64,000 nucleotides of DNA from contig NZ_KB892846.1 in assembly GCF_000373965.1 (NCBI RefSeq), forward strand, positions 304,861 through 368,860. The letters run 5' to 3'. Of this stretch, positions 1 through 9,259 are shown piece by piece. The notes beneath the pieces are model-generated. The model was not told where the DNA came from. It saw nothing but the letters and a program-made list of their open reading frames with translations, and made no database searches. The DNA is from Uliginosibacterium gangwonense DSM 18521. Its GTDB lineage: Bacteria > Pseudomonadota > Gammaproteobacteria > Burkholderiales > Rhodocyclaceae. The position numbers and the translations under genes were made by a program. Each line of letters begins with the position of its first letter. Position 1 is the stretch's first letter.

Positions 1-266
1 GACCACAAATGCCACTTTTTCAAGCTGCTTCGGGGGGAATCACGCCTTTTCCACGCCCAGGATCAAGCATACTTTACACTGCCTCCCCCGGCCTGCCGTT
101 AACGAAAGATTAGGAATGCCGCTTGCCCTTGCATCCTCGCAACGATTCTAGTTGTTTAGTCCCGCAGTATAGTGTGCGGCGGGTGCCTTACCCCTACGCC
201 CAAAATGTACCCTCACGGTTTTGACCACCGGCCCCCACCCGCGTTACAGTAGTACATGCCGTCTGG

Positions 267-704
267 ATGAGAAACACTATGCAATCGAACACAGAAGCAA
301 TGAACGCTCAGGAACTGGCGGACATGGAGGACATGCGCGCCTGGGTACGCGGCCATTACACCCCGGAAGCTGTCCATGAATACGACACGGTATCCGGCAA
401 ACTCAAGCTACTGCAAGAGATTCTCAACGCGGGCTGGATAGATGAGTCGGAAACGCTCAAGCTCCAGTGCCTGGGCATCACCTTTGGCGACGCCATCAGC
501 CAGCAGCTTGGCCTAAATTGGGTGATGGTGGAGGATGAATATGGCCGTGACCCCGCCTTGACCCTGGAAGGCACCAGCATCCTGCTGTTTCCCAAGACCA
601 TGATCTCCAAACGCATTGAGGATGGTGAAGAAGTCGACGTACAGGAACTGTTCGCGCTCATCACAGCCAAAGTCATGGAGATTCGGCACGAACAAGCCAA
701 TTGA
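267..704 (+). CDS. Hypothetical protein, DUF3806-like
   Basis: Small acidic soluble protein of 145 residues with no signal peptide or membrane segment. The central part (roughly residues 45-110) reads like the DUF3806 family: a helical stretch, then a segment containing LGITFGDAI and LNWVMVEDEYGRDPAL. Family members are of unknown function. The ATG at 267 has no clear ribosome site. The in-frame ATG at 279 sits behind GGATGAGA and may be the true start. It is a single gene with about 250 bp to the next coding start. Family assignment is from memory of the pattern only. Confidence 0.7.
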   Translation: MRNTMQSNTEAMNAQELADMEDMRAWVRGHYTPEAVHEYDTVSGKLKLLQEILNAGWIDESETLKLQCLGITFGDAISQQLGLNWVMVEDEYGRDPALTLEGTSILLFPKTMISKRIEDGEEVDVQELFALITAKVMEIRHEQAN

Positions 705-954
705 TGTGCGTCTCGTTCAATAGCACAACAAATCCCATAAAAATACTCCAAAAGCATACACCAATCAGCCCACCACACAATGATTATCCTGCGTGTATTT
801 TGCGGCGCAACAATCTCTCCCTTACCCAGCGCCGCCTAAAGCCGCTCCTGCTCCGTCCTTTCGGGTGAAGCCAGCGAAAAGTGGCTTTTGCGGCTATGCT
901 TGGAACAATCACAAATACACTTCTCCAAAGCCCAAGCCTAGAGAGGGAGACAAC

Positions 955-1803
955 ATGGACGGAACCCCGATTTCCGCAGTGGACAAGTCGTACTCGGGCC
1001 GGATCGACAACATCGATTCTGCATACCTGATGCAAGCCTTGGTGAGCCGATATCACACCGAACAATTGGTTGCATTCCCTCGGGAACTCATGCTGGCGAT
1101 CTGTTGGGAGGAGAGCCTCTTCCAGAACCTTGCCCGCTTCAGCGGCTCTGCCATCGGCTACGGCCAGCTTGAAAGCGCCGGGCTACGCATCGCCAACCAG
1201 CACCTTCTGGGCAAGCTCGCAGTCGGCGAAGGGGCTTTCACCAAGGAGGCGATCCTCGCTTCGCGTGAGAGCAGCATACTGGTCATCAGCCATTGCCTTG
1301 CGGGGCTGTATGAACGACTGGGCAACTCGGCTGAGGCTGCATTGATTGCCTATGCCGGGCAACAGAATCTGGCCGTTGTTGAGCGCTGGCAGGCGTGTGC
1401 CCAGGCACTGCAAAAGCTCCCGGCGGAATTCGATCCCCTGGCCTTTGAAGCAGCGTTGCAACAGGCACGTCCGTTTGAAGAGACTGGGCCGGTCTATCAC
1501 CATATCCACACCCGGTTGTGGCCTTTGCAAGACGTGCTGGATAGGCTCAAAGGGCCATTGCAGGTTGGCGCTTGCGGAGCACAGGTCCGCCTCCTGCAAG
1601 AAGCACTCAATCGCCTGCTGATCACACAAGCCACCCTGATTGCCACGGTGCTGCCACTCACGGTGGATGGGGATTTCGGCCCCAAAACTCTGGAAGCCGT
1701 CAAAGCCTACCAATACCTGCGTGAGTTGCCGACGAACGGTATTGTGGATGAACTCACCCTGCGAACACTGCGGCAACGCACAAAAACATACCAGATGATT
1801 TAA
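955..1803 (+). CDS. Peptidoglycan-binding protein with lysozyme-like N-terminal region
   Basis: 282 residues from the ATG at 955, which follows GAGAGGGAGACAAC. A longer GTG-started version from 793 has no ribosome site and an atypical N-terminus. Residues about 30-150 resemble a lysozyme/transglycosylase-like helical domain (LMLAICWEESLFQN with a candidate catalytic Glu, then SAIGYGQLES). The C-terminal 85 residues are a PG_binding_1 domain (VRLLQEALNRLL, VDGDFGPKTLEAVKAYQ, NGIVDELTLRTL). It has no signal peptide, so it may be cytoplasmic, exported by another route, or an effector-like hydrolase. The family is clear; the enzymatic activity is inferred. Confidence 0.75.
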   Translation: MDGTPISAVDKSYSGRIDNIDSAYLMQALVSRYHTEQLVAFPRELMLAICWEESLFQNLARFSGSAIGYGQLESAGLRIANQHLLGKLAVGEGAFTKEAILASRESSILVISHCLAGLYERLGNSAEAALIAYAGQQNLAVVERWQACAQALQKLPAEFDPLAFEAALQQARPFEETGPVYHHIHTRLWPLQDVLDRLKGPLQVGACGAQVRLLQEALNRLLITQATLIATVLPLTVDGDFGPKTLEAVKAYQYLRELPTNGIVDELTLRTLRQRTKTYQMI

Positions 1804-2065
1804 ACCGCCCAAGCGGGGCGGTGAAATTGACGTGCGCACACCCGGCAATTCATACCATGCCGAAGCAATGCGCACGTCATCATAATCCCGGCGGGGTTCT
1901 ACAACATTGCAGATTACAGTGAACGGGGCGCCTGCCAAGGCGCTGATCCCGCAAAAAGCCAGGTTTCCATCCAGCCCTCCGCCAGAACCCCCTCATCAAG
2001 ATTGAATGGCGCAGCAAGACAACTGTCTGCCATAATCAGCATTTCAGTCATTCCCCCTTACGATT

Positions 2066-3016
2066 ATGCTGATCATCAAGCGATATATTCTTGCGGCCTG
2101 CCTATTTGCTACACCACTGGCAGGCAATATGGGCAATGCCTACGCCACCCCTGCCACGGCGGAATCCCTGGAACACATCCTGCAAACCGAGCAAGTCCCC
2201 CAGATGCTGGAAGAAACCATGGGCCAATTGGAAGCCCTGCAAAACCAAGAACTCACCACGGAGGCCGATCCGGCACAGCGGCAAAAGAAGCAGGCCATGG
2301 TGCGGGAGATTTCAGCGTTCCTGCATGAAGAATTTGCCTGGGACAAGCTTCAACCCATGATCATCAAGGCCTACCAGGAAAAATTCAGCGAGGAAGATGC
2401 GCAGGCCATGCTCACATACTATGCAACCCCCGGCGGCAAACTCTACGTGGAGAAGTTCAAACCCCTGGCCTTCAAATTTGCCTTGCAATTGGGTAGCAAT
2501 ATTCAGCCGCAATTGGCGACCGCGCTAAGCATGGCAGATGGCACTCAAGCCCTGGCAAAGAAGTTGCCAGCAGCATGGAAACCCGTTACAGCCCAAGAAA
2601 AAACCGCACTGCGCCTGCTTCAGATCACACTCAAACCGCAATTTGAAGAGCGCATGGTCCGTGTCCAAGAAGGCATGGCCAACGCCATGCGCCCGGCATG
2701 GGGCAAGAACTTCGACAAAAACAATCTCCGGCTGGGTCAGGCACTGCGTCAACAACTCAATTTTGACGCGGTCATCGCACCTATGTATGCCAAAACGCTG
2801 GTAGCTGGATTGAGCGAAGCAGAAATGCGTACCTTGATCGATAGCGAATCACAACCCACACGCAAACACCAGACCGCCTTGATCGAAAGCGCCGAAGAAA
2901 ACATGCAGCAGGTATTCCAGACTTGGCTGCAGACTGACCTGCAACCCAAACTGATCGCAAAAATGATGGCCAGCATGGCCACCACCCCTGAAGCCTCCCA
3001 GAGCAATGCGCAATAA
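2066..3016 (+). CDS. Periplasmic DUF2059-domain protein
   Basis: 316 residues. The N-terminus (MLIIKRYILAACLFATPLAG, cleavage probably after NAYA) is a Sec signal peptide. The mature part has a DUF2059 pattern: FLHEEFAWDKLQPMI, then YQEKFSEEDAQAMLTYYATP. A second, more diverged copy of the same helical pattern lies in the C-terminal half. DUF2059 proteins are periplasmic proteins of unknown function. The stop is 3 bp before the next start, so the two genes are probably cotranscribed. Confidence 0.75.
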   Translation: MLIIKRYILAACLFATPLAGNMGNAYATPATAESLEHILQTEQVPQMLEETMGQLEALQNQELTTEADPAQRQKKQAMVREISAFLHEEFAWDKLQPMIIKAYQEKFSEEDAQAMLTYYATPGGKLYVEKFKPLAFKFALQLGSNIQPQLATALSMADGTQALAKKLPAAWKPVTAQEKTALRLLQITLKPQFEERMVRVQEGMANAMRPAWGKNFDKNNLRLGQALRQQLNFDAVIAPMYAKTLVAGLSEAEMRTLIDSESQPTRKHQTALIESAEENMQQVFQTWLQTDLQPKLIAKMMASMATTPEASQSNAQ

Positions 3017-3019
3017 GCC

Positions 3020-3361
3020 ATGACGACCAGTGCTACGCAAATTGCAGTTTGCCAACGCTACACCTCCCAGGCGGTAGCCCCCCCCGCAAACACCCGCATT
3101 GGCGTAGCGCTGGCATCCATCGGGCAGAACCCGATCTATGGGGTGCGCTTTGCGCCTGAAGACGATATGGCAGGCTGGTTCATCTGGTGTGGCGAGCACT
3201 CGGATGCGGTGGATTTCTACCAAAGCGTGCATGTTAGCCACCTGGATGAATTGCTCCCCCTGGTGCTGCCCTACCTTGCACTGGCACCGGGCCACCGCTT
3301 CATCATCGACCACGAAGGCTATGAAGACGTTTGGCTTGATCCGGATATAACATCCGGCTAG
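3020..3361 (+). CDS. Imm33/DUF2185-like small protein
   Basis: 113 residues, starting 3 bp after the DUF2059 gene. The core (IGQNPIYGVRFAPEDDMAGW, FIWCGEHSDAVDFY, LAPGHRFIIDHEGYEDVWLD) matches my recollection of the Imm33 (DUF2185) fold: a GWFIWCGE-type strand and a terminal DVWxD. In polymorphic toxin systems Imm33 proteins act as immunity factors, but they also occur as orphans. No toxin gene is adjacent. A toxin-neutralising role is therefore only a family-level guess. Confidence 0.65.
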   Translation: MTTSATQIAVCQRYTSQAVAPPANTRIGVALASIGQNPIYGVRFAPEDDMAGWFIWCGEHSDAVDFYQSVHVSHLDELLPLVLPYLALAPGHRFIIDHEGYEDVWLDPDITSG

Positions 3362-3364
3362 CCA

Positions 3365-4888
3365 TCAAGGAGACGGACGGGCGTCTGTCACCTTCCGATA
3401 CCACTTGAGCGCCTCGGCATGATCCAGGGCTACGCCATTGCCCTCGTCGTACATTTTGCCGATTGCATACATGGCCGCCACATCCCCCTGCTCGGCCGCC
3501 TTGAGATACCACTTCATGGCGAGCGCATAATCCTGTGCTATTACCCCTCCATGCGCATACCACTCACCCAGGCTACGCTGTGCGAAGACATAGCCCTTGG
3601 TCGCAGCCTGAGTCATCCATTTAAGCCCAACATCAGGGTTGGGCATCAAGTCTGCGCCCCCTGCCCAGTAGAGAAAGCCCATTGAATACTGCGCCGCAGG
3701 CAGCCCCTGCTCCGCTGCACGCTGCAACCACTTCACGCTTTCTGCCGAATTCTTTTGTACGCCCTGGCCTGCAAGATATAAACGCCCGAGATTGTATTGG
3801 GCATTGGCATTGCCCTGTGTGGCAGCTCGCCGATACCAGATGAAGGCTTCCTGATAGTCCTTTTCGACCCCGGCTCCATACTGATACGCCACACCAAGGC
3901 TGTTCTGGGCCATCACCATGCCTTGCTCTGCGGCCAGACGATACAGCCGGGCGGCTTTTTCCGGGTCACGATCAACGCCTGCGCCATTGGCATACAAAAC
4001 CGCCAGATTGTTTTGCGCGTCGGCATAGCCACTATTTACAGCAGGCAGATACCACTTGGCCGCTTCGGCAAAATCCTGCTTCACCCCCTGGCCGAAGTGA
4101 TACGCCACCGCCAATGAATACTGCGCCAGAACATGCCCCTGCTGGGCAGCCATGCGCAACCACTTGATGGACTCCGAGGCATCAACGGCAACCAAAGTGC
4201 CATCCCGATAAAACGCCCCCAGAGAATATTGGGCAGACGCCTGCCCATGGGCGGCAGCAAGCCGATACCAGCGCAGCCCTTCGCCGACATCCTTAGCCAC
4301 CCCCTCGGCACGCATATACATCAGGCCCAGGTTATATTCCGCATTGCCATTACCTTGCGCGGCGGCGAGACGATAGCATTTGAGCGCCGCAGCAAAATCC
4401 TGCGCCACCCCATTACCCTGGTAATACAGCACGCCCAGGTTATTTTGCGCCAATGCACTCCCTTGGTCGGCGGCAAGACGATACCACTTGAGCGCGCTGG
4501 CGAGATCCCGCGGAACCACGCGCCCTTCGTCATACATAACCCCAAGTTCGTACTGGGCCACTACATTGCCTTGCTCAGCCGCACGCAAGATCGGCGTAAA
4601 GTTATCCACCGGTGGGCGCTGGTGGGCGATGCCATCGCCCAAGTCATAGGAAGTCACCACCTTGCCCAAGGCAGCCAAATGCTTCTGCCACACTTGGGCG
4701 CCAGTCAGGGGAAACTGGCGCCGAGGCATGAACAAACCATGCAGGGCATCGGTCTGCCAGTTAGCTAGCGACTCAAGCGCCTGCTGTACCTCCGGCGATT
4801 CCGCGACAGGCACCTCAGCCCCCTGTGCCCAAGCGGAGGCCACACACATGCCTACCCAAAGCGAAAACCAATATTTTTGCCCAGACAT
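3365..4888 (-). CDS. Secreted Sel1-repeat (TPR-like) protein
   Basis: 507 residues with a Sec signal peptide (MSGQKYWFSLWVGMCVASAW, cleavage near AQGAE). From about residue 108 it is built almost entirely of some ten Sel1-like repeats of about 36 residues, each with the A-x-Y-x-LG-x-x-Y core and an AlKWYR-x-AA helix. Sel1 repeats form a protein-binding solenoid; in Gram-negative bacteria such proteins are usually periplasmic scaffolds or regulators. It converges on the Imm33-like gene with 3 bp between stop codons. The specific partner is unknown. Confidence 0.85.
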   Translation of the reverse strand: MSGQKYWFSLWVGMCVASAWAQGAEVPVAESPEVQQALESLANWQTDALHGLFMPRRQFPLTGAQVWQKHLAALGKVVTSYDLGDGIAHQRPPVDNFTPILRAAEQGNVVAQYELGVMYDEGRVVPRDLASALKWYRLAADQGSALAQNNLGVLYYQGNGVAQDFAAALKCYRLAAAQGNGNAEYNLGLMYMRAEGVAKDVGEGLRWYRLAAAHGQASAQYSLGAFYRDGTLVAVDASESIKWLRMAAQQGHVLAQYSLAVAYHFGQGVKQDFAEAAKWYLPAVNSGYADAQNNLAVLYANGAGVDRDPEKAARLYRLAAEQGMVMAQNSLGVAYQYGAGVEKDYQEAFIWYRRAATQGNANAQYNLGRLYLAGQGVQKNSAESVKWLQRAAEQGLPAAQYSMGFLYWAGGADLMPNPDVGLKWMTQAATKGYVFAQRSLGEWYAHGGVIAQDYALAMKWYLKAAEQGDVAAMYAIGKMYDEGNGVALDHAEALKWYRKVTDARPSP

Positions 4889-5637
4889 CTATTACAAATC
4901 CCCCACCAAAGCATCCACTCCGTTTTGCCATGATTGTCGCCTGTCTTGCCCTGCCAGCCAAGCAATACGCTGAGGCGTAATGCTTGATACCCCCTTGTGC
5001 AAGCCCACCGCCGATCATCCAAATGACGATGTCTTGCTTGACTGAGCCGATATCCGCCATATCAATTAAAAAAGAATTTCTCCCCTTTTTTGATCATGCA
5101 TTCAAAGCTTGTTCTTTGCCCTCTGCATCCGTGCAAAAACAAACACTGTGTTTGATAATTTCCAAAATCCGATAAAACAAATAAATTACCGGCCCATTAT
5201 TTATCGCGGCAGTTTAAAACCAATAAAACTGAGCCGCTGCAATCTGAATTCCTGAGACATGAAATATCTGGACAACACATGTCCTTTGGCAAAATCCAAA
5301 TCCATTATGAAGCCCCCTCCGCTTGCCGCTCAGCGCACGCCCATCAAGCTTGCAGGCAGGCCCGGCGATGGCTGGATATCCAGAATTCCCATCTTGGCGC
5401 TACGCCCAAAAAAAGCAAAACACTATAAATTCAATGCCTGAAGCATGTAACTAAATATGTACAGCAAGACATTTACAATCAAAATGACGTCAAATGCATC
5501 AAGACTGTTATAATCGGACGGAAGGCAAGTAATCAGCCCTGCTGGAATGTCAATTGGCAATTTCCATAACATGGCAAAAATACTTCCTTTTCTTGGTTTT
5601 TTGACTGAGCTTTTATAGCCGAAACAGGATTGGACAA
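4889..5637. other. AT-rich gene-free stretch upstream of the H-NS-like gene
   Basis: About 750 bp with no convincing gene: short reading frames here lack ribosome sites and protein-like composition. A TATAAT hexamer at 5509-5514 lies about 125 bp before the H-NS-like start and could be its -10 element, but the corresponding -35 is poor. The low GC content is typical of an H-NS-bound control region. Confidence 0.4.
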
Positions 5638-6030
5638 ATGGATATTTCGAATCTTTCTCTCAGCGAGTTGCGCCGTCTGCAAGCCCGTGTTGAGGCTGAA
5701 ATCAGCCGTCGCACAGACACCACCAAGCGTGATCTGCTCAAGAAAGTACAAAAGATGGCCTCGGATGCAGGCGTATCGCTGGAAGACCTGATCGACAGCA
5801 AGCCCGCCGCCAAGGCAGCGGGTGCCAAGCGTGGCCGCAAGCCCAAAGCCGCCGTCGCAGCACCAACCGCCCCGGTACGTGGCAAGAAAAAAGGTAAAGT
5901 TGCGCCGCAATACCGCCACCCAGACGACGCCTCACTGCAATGGACAGGCCGTGGCCGCAAGCCGCAATGGGTTGCCGAGCAACTGGCTACAGGCAAATCA
6001 ATGGATGATCTGAAGATCTCCAAGCGTTAA
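5638..6030 (+). CDS. H-NS histone-like nucleoid-structuring protein
   Basis: 130 residues. The N-terminal 45 residues are a helical oligomerisation segment (LSLSELRRLQARVEAEISRR). They are followed by an Ala/Lys-rich linker with repeated RGRKPKA and GAKRGRKP motifs. The C-terminal DNA-binding domain (YRHPDDASLQWTGRGRKPQW) carries the TGRGRKPxW core that contacts the minor groove. H-NS proteins silence AT-rich, often acquired, DNA. The extra AT-hook-like linker motifs are common in betaproteobacterial members. A bidirectional hairpin terminator follows directly. Confidence 0.92.
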   Translation: MDISNLSLSELRRLQARVEAEISRRTDTTKRDLLKKVQKMASDAGVSLEDLIDSKPAAKAAGAKRGRKPKAAVAAPTAPVRGKKKGKVAPQYRHPDDASLQWTGRGRKPQWVAEQLATGKSMDDLKISKR

Positions 6031-6045
6031 TCTGCTGGCATTACC

Positions 6046-6088
6046 GTAAAAACGGGCATTCAGGGATCGACCTTGAACGCCCGTTTTT
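6046..6088. terminator. Bidirectional rho-independent terminator
   Basis: Imperfect long hairpin with outer arms AAAAACGGGC and GCCCGTTTTT. It lies between the convergent H-NS-like gene and folB and has U-runs on both strands. Confidence 0.85.
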
Positions 6089-6093
6089 CTATT

Positions 6094-6495
6094 TTAGTTC
6101 CTCGGCATACCGATGGGGCCGGGAGGCGAAGACGGTAGCGCCTCGCCATTACGGCCACGCTCAATATAGACACCTACCCGGCGCACATTGCGGATCACAC
6201 CCGGCTTGGCGATAGACACCCGCACCCAGGGGGCGTTGAACTCCTCGAATAGCAGCGAGACGATATATTCGCCCAATGTTTCCAGCAAATTGAACTGGTG
6301 CTGTTGCAGGACTTCGCCGATACGATTGACCACGGTTTCGTAGTCAATCGTGTCAGCAATGTCGTCACGCAAGGCGGCGGCATCCGGCACGCCGAAAGTC
6401 AGGTTAAGCTCCAGCATTTGGGCTGCTGAACGCTCACGCGGATAAATTCCTATACGCGCTTCGACCTGTAAGCCCTCTACGAAGATAAAATCCAT
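6094..6495 (-). CDS. folB: Dihydroneopterin aldolase
   Basis: 133 residues from the ATG at 6495. The reading frame stays open upstream to 6582, but that extension runs into plsY and does not look like FolB. FolB converts 7,8-dihydroneopterin to 6-hydroxymethyl-dihydropterin and glycolaldehyde in folate synthesis. Family marks are [21 protein letters not shown] (ending in a GxxxxER-type motif), the DYETVVNRI substrate-binding segment, LLETLGEYI, and the C-terminal [19 protein letters not shown] with the conserved Lys. It diverges from plsY across about 38 bp, a common arrangement in beta- and gammaproteobacteria. Confidence 0.93.
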   Translation of the reverse strand: MDFIFVEGLQVEARIGIYPRERSAAQMLELNLTFGVPDAAALRDDIADTIDYETVVNRIGEVLQQHQFNLLETLGEYIVSLLFEEFNAPWVRVSIAKPGVIRNVRRVGVYIERGRNGEALPSSPPGPIGMPRN

Positions 6496-6533
6496 TCTCT
6501 TTTGACCTTTGGGGCTCGCCCCACTTTTTGGAA

Positions 6534-7160
6534 ATGGCAAAGATTCTAACCCTGCTTGCGCTCTCCTACCTGATCGGATCAATCCCTTTTGCGGTTTTGA
6601 TCAGCCGCCTCATGGGCTTGTCCGACCCTCGCAGCTTTGGCTCAGGCAACCCTGGTGCCACCAACGTGCTGCGCAGCGGCAACAAATTCGCCGCCCTCCT
6701 CACCCTGGTCGGGGATGCGGCCAAAGGGGGCTTGGTCGTCTGTCTTGCCAGCTACTTTGCCACTGAATTGGGCATCAGCGTGGGCCAACAGGCCATGATC
6801 GCCTTCGCCGCCTTTCTGGGCCATGTATTCTCTGTCTTCCTGCGCTTCAAGGGTGGCAAAGGAGTTGCCACTGCAGCCGGGGTGCTGCTGGGCATCTCCC
6901 CGCTGCTTGGGGTGGCCGTGATGGGGGTATGGGTTGCCGTTGCAGCGCTGTCACGTTACTCATCGGCTGCAGCACTCAGCGCCGCCGTTGCCGCACCAAT
7001 CATTGCCCACCTCTTCCTCCAGTCTCCCGCCTGGACAACCTGCAGCCTAGGCATGAGCGCCATCCTGATCTGGCGCCACAAGGCCAACATCAGCCGTCTG
7101 CTAGCAGGCACCGAAGGCAAAATCGGCAAGAAGAAAGCGGCTTCGACCTCAGAAACCTGA
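6534..7160 (+). CDS. plsY: Glycerol-3-phosphate acyltransferase PlsY
   Basis: 208 residues from the ATG at 6534; a TTG two codons upstream is less likely. PlsY is the integral membrane enzyme that transfers acyl groups from acyl-phosphate to glycerol-3-phosphate, the first step of phospholipid synthesis. Motif 1 is [11 protein letters not shown], followed by [19 protein letters not shown], and the central glycine motif [13 protein letters not shown] is intact. About five hydrophobic segments are visible. The C-terminus ([20 protein letters not shown]) is typical of the family. The stop is 3 bp from the convergent tsaD stop. Confidence 0.95.
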   Translation: MAKILTLLALSYLIGSIPFAVLISRLMGLSDPRSFGSGNPGATNVLRSGNKFAALLTLVGDAAKGGLVVCLASYFATELGISVGQQAMIAFAAFLGHVFSVFLRFKGGKGVATAAGVLLGISPLLGVAVMGVWVAVAALSRYSSAAALSAAVAAPIIAHLFLQSPAWTTCSLGMSAILIWRHKANISRLLAGTEGKIGKKKAASTSET

Positions 7161-7163
7161 CGG

Positions 7164-8201
7164 TTACGCAATCTCGCTCAGCGGCCAACGCGGGCGGATC
7201 GCAAATGCACCCTGCGTACCCGCCCCCTGTTTGCCTGCCTGAATGCGCATCGCACAGGCGAAGGCAATCATCGCGCCATTGTCCGAGCAATACTCCAACT
7301 CCGGAAAATACACACGCGCCCGGCGACGGGCCGTTTCACGTTTGAGTACTTCGCGCAGGCTCGCATTGGCACCGACACCGCCCGCAACCACCAGACGGGA
7401 CAACCCGGTCTGCTTGAGCGCAGCCAGCGCCTTGGCGCACAACACATCCACCACGGCAGCTTGAAACTCCGCCGCCAGATCTGCCGTCTGAGACGCATCA
7501 AATTCAGGCTGGCGCGTTGCCGTCAGCACCGCCGTTTTCAGGCCGCTGAAGCTGAACATCAGGTCGCCCGAATGAATCATGGGACGCGGTAACTTGAAGC
7601 GCCCCGGCACACCCGTGGCCGCCAGACGCGACAAGGCCGGGCCACCGGGGTAGCCCAAACCAATCAGTTTGGCGGTCTTGTCAAAGGCCTCGCCTGCGGC
7701 ATCATCGACACTCTCACCCAGCAATTCATAATCCCCCACCCCGCCCACACGCATGAGCTGGGTGTGCCCGCCCGACACCAGCAGTGCCACAAAGGGAAAC
7801 TCTGGCGGATCTTGCGAGAGCATGGGAGAAAGCAGATGCCCCTCCAGGTGATGAATCGGGATCGCAGGAATATCCAATGAGAATGCCAGGGCTTCGGCAA
7901 AGCTTGCCCCAACCAAGAGCGCGCCCGCCAGCCCCGGCCCCGTGGTGTAGCCCACCGCGCCCAGGTCTTGCAGGCCACAGCCCGCAGCCGCCAGCGCCTC
8001 GCGCAGCAAGGGCACCACGCGCCGAACGTGGTCGCGGGAAGCCAGCTCTGGCACCACACCCCCATAGGCCGCATGCAAATCAATCTGGGAGAACAGGCGG
8101 TGCGCCAACAGCCCCCGCCCGACCTCGGCCAAACCGATACCCGTTTCGTCGCAGGAGGACTCAACCCCCAGCACCAGCGTTCGCTTGATCTCTTGCTTCA
8201 T
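7164..8201 (-). CDS. tsaD: tRNA N6-adenosine threonylcarbamoyltransferase TsaD
   Basis: 345 residues from the ATG at 8201; an ATG at 8210 is also possible. The frame is open further upstream, but it crosses rpsU and is not TsaD-like. TsaD transfers threonylcarbamoyl to A37 of ANN-decoding tRNAs together with TsaB and TsaE. Visible marks: [16 protein letters not shown] at the N-terminus, the metal-binding HLEGH at residues 118-122, [12 protein letters not shown], the glycine-rich [12 protein letters not shown] and [10 protein letters not shown] near the C-terminus. Gene order tsaD / divergent rpsU-yqeY-dnaG-rpoD is typical of Proteobacteria. Confidence 0.96.
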   Translation of the reverse strand: MKQEIKRTLVLGVESSCDETGIGLAEVGRGLLAHRLFSQIDLHAAYGGVVPELASRDHVRRVVPLLREALAAAGCGLQDLGAVGYTTGPGLAGALLVGASFAEALAFSLDIPAIPIHHLEGHLLSPMLSQDPPEFPFVALLVSGGHTQLMRVGGVGDYELLGESVDDAAGEAFDKTAKLIGLGYPGGPALSRLAATGVPGRFKLPRPMIHSGDLMFSFSGLKTAVLTATRQPEFDASQTADLAAEFQAAVVDVLCAKALAALKQTGLSRLVVAGGVGANASLREVLKRETARRRARVYFPELEYCSDNGAMIAFACAMRIQAGKQGAGTQGAFAIRPRWPLSEIA

Positions 8202-8324
8202 GTGTTGCATTTTAGCCGATTCAAGGCCATGCCAGCACAACATGCCAACAAGGGGCTTGGTTTTTCTTCCGGAAGTGATTACACTAGTGGACTCTTCTAC
8301 ATCCCTGCCTACCAAGGAACCAGA

Positions 8325-8537
8325 ATGCCGGGCGTACGCGTCAAAGAAAACGAACCGTTTGAAGTTGCCATTCGCCGCTTCAAGCGCACCATCGAAAAGG
8401 CTGGCACGCTGACTGAGTTGCGTGCCCGCGAATCCTACGAAAAGCCCACCACGGAGCGTAAGCGCAAAAAAGCTGCTGCCGTGAAGCGTTTGCACAAGCG
8501 TCTGCGCAGCCAAACCCTGCCGCCGAAGCTGTACTAA
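8325..8537 (+). CDS. rpsU: 30S ribosomal protein S21
   Basis: 70 residues starting with [19 protein letters not shown], the standard S21 N-terminus, behind the ribosome site AAGGAAC. The basic C-terminal half ([20 protein letters not shown]) is characteristic. S21 binds near the anti-Shine-Dalgarno end of 16S rRNA and assists initiation. It is first in the macromolecular synthesis operon with yqeY, dnaG and rpoD. An open frame extends far upstream of the true start but is not coding there. Confidence 0.97.
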   Translation: MPGVRVKENEPFEVAIRRFKRTIEKAGTLTELRARESYEKPTTERKRKKAAAVKRLHKRLRSQTLPPKLY

Positions 8538-8605
8538 TACTGCCCCGGTACGCTGCAGGCACTTTGCCTGAAGCCCACCGGCGCCGCTTCCATCTGGATG
8601 GCACG

Positions 8606-8638
8606 AACCCGGAACCCTGAATGGGTTACCGGGTTTTT
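8606..8638 (+). terminator. Hairpin terminator/attenuator after rpsU
   Basis: Stem AACCCGG..CCC paired with GGG..CCGGGTT, followed by a run of five T. It lies between rpsU and yqeY, where many Proteobacteria carry a partial terminator that lets S21 be made in excess over DnaG and RpoD. That role is inferred by analogy. Confidence 0.75.
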
Positions 8639-8694
8639 GTATTACGCCAGATATCATTCACGATCTGTAGCGATTGCATCGGAGAGATCACACA

Positions 8695-9144
8695 ATGAGC
8701 TTGAAAGAACGCATCAACGAAGATATGAAGGCAGCCATGCGCGCCAAAGAAACAGCCAAGCTGGGCGCCATCCGCCTGCTGATGGCTGCGATGAAGCAGC
8801 GCGAAGTGGACGAGCGCATCACGCTTGATGACGCAGCCATCATCGCAATCACTGACAAGCTCCTCAAGCAGCGCCGTGACTCCGTGACCCAATACGACGC
8901 TGCAGGCCGCAAGGATCTGGCGGATGCCGAACGCTTCGAGATCGAAGTGCTTTCCGCCTACATGCCTGCTGCCCTGTCGGACGCAGAGATTGATGCCGCC
9001 ATCCAGGCCGCAATTGCCGAGACCGGCGCCAGCGGCCCGGCCGACATGGGCAAGCTGATGGCAGCGCTCAAGCCCAAGCTGGCGGGCCGTGCTGACATGA
9101 GTGCAGTCTCCGGTCGCGTCAAGGCAGCACTTGCCAAAGCCTGA
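8695..9144 (+). CDS. yqeY: GatB/YqeY domain-containing protein
   Basis: 149 residues beginning MSLKERINEDMKAAMRAKE after GGAGAGATC. YqeY proteins share the helical C-terminal domain of the GatB amidotransferase subunit, which is thought to bind tRNA; their own role is unresolved. The family signature KLGAIRLLMAAMKQREVDE and the tail GKLMAALKPKLAGRADMSAV are both present. Its place between rpsU and dnaG is conserved in betaproteobacteria. Confidence 0.93.
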   Translation: MSLKERINEDMKAAMRAKETAKLGAIRLLMAAMKQREVDERITLDDAAIIAITDKLLKQRRDSVTQYDAAGRKDLADAERFEIEVLSAYMPAALSDAEIDAAIQAAIAETGASGPADMGKLMAALKPKLAGRADMSAVSGRVKAALAKA

Positions 9145-9259
9145 CCAGCAGTAAAATCAGAGTCGTCACCCGCACAAGCGGCTTGCGGTGACGGCTCGTT
9201 GCTTTCGTGGCATCCCCCGGATGCTGCGAGCCCCCCATCGTTGTACTTATGGAGCAGGA

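Noticed and set aside
1803..1822. CCGCCC/GGGCGG hairpin after the peptidoglycan-binding gene
   Set aside because: No U-run follows and the stem is only 6 bp; too weak to call a terminator.
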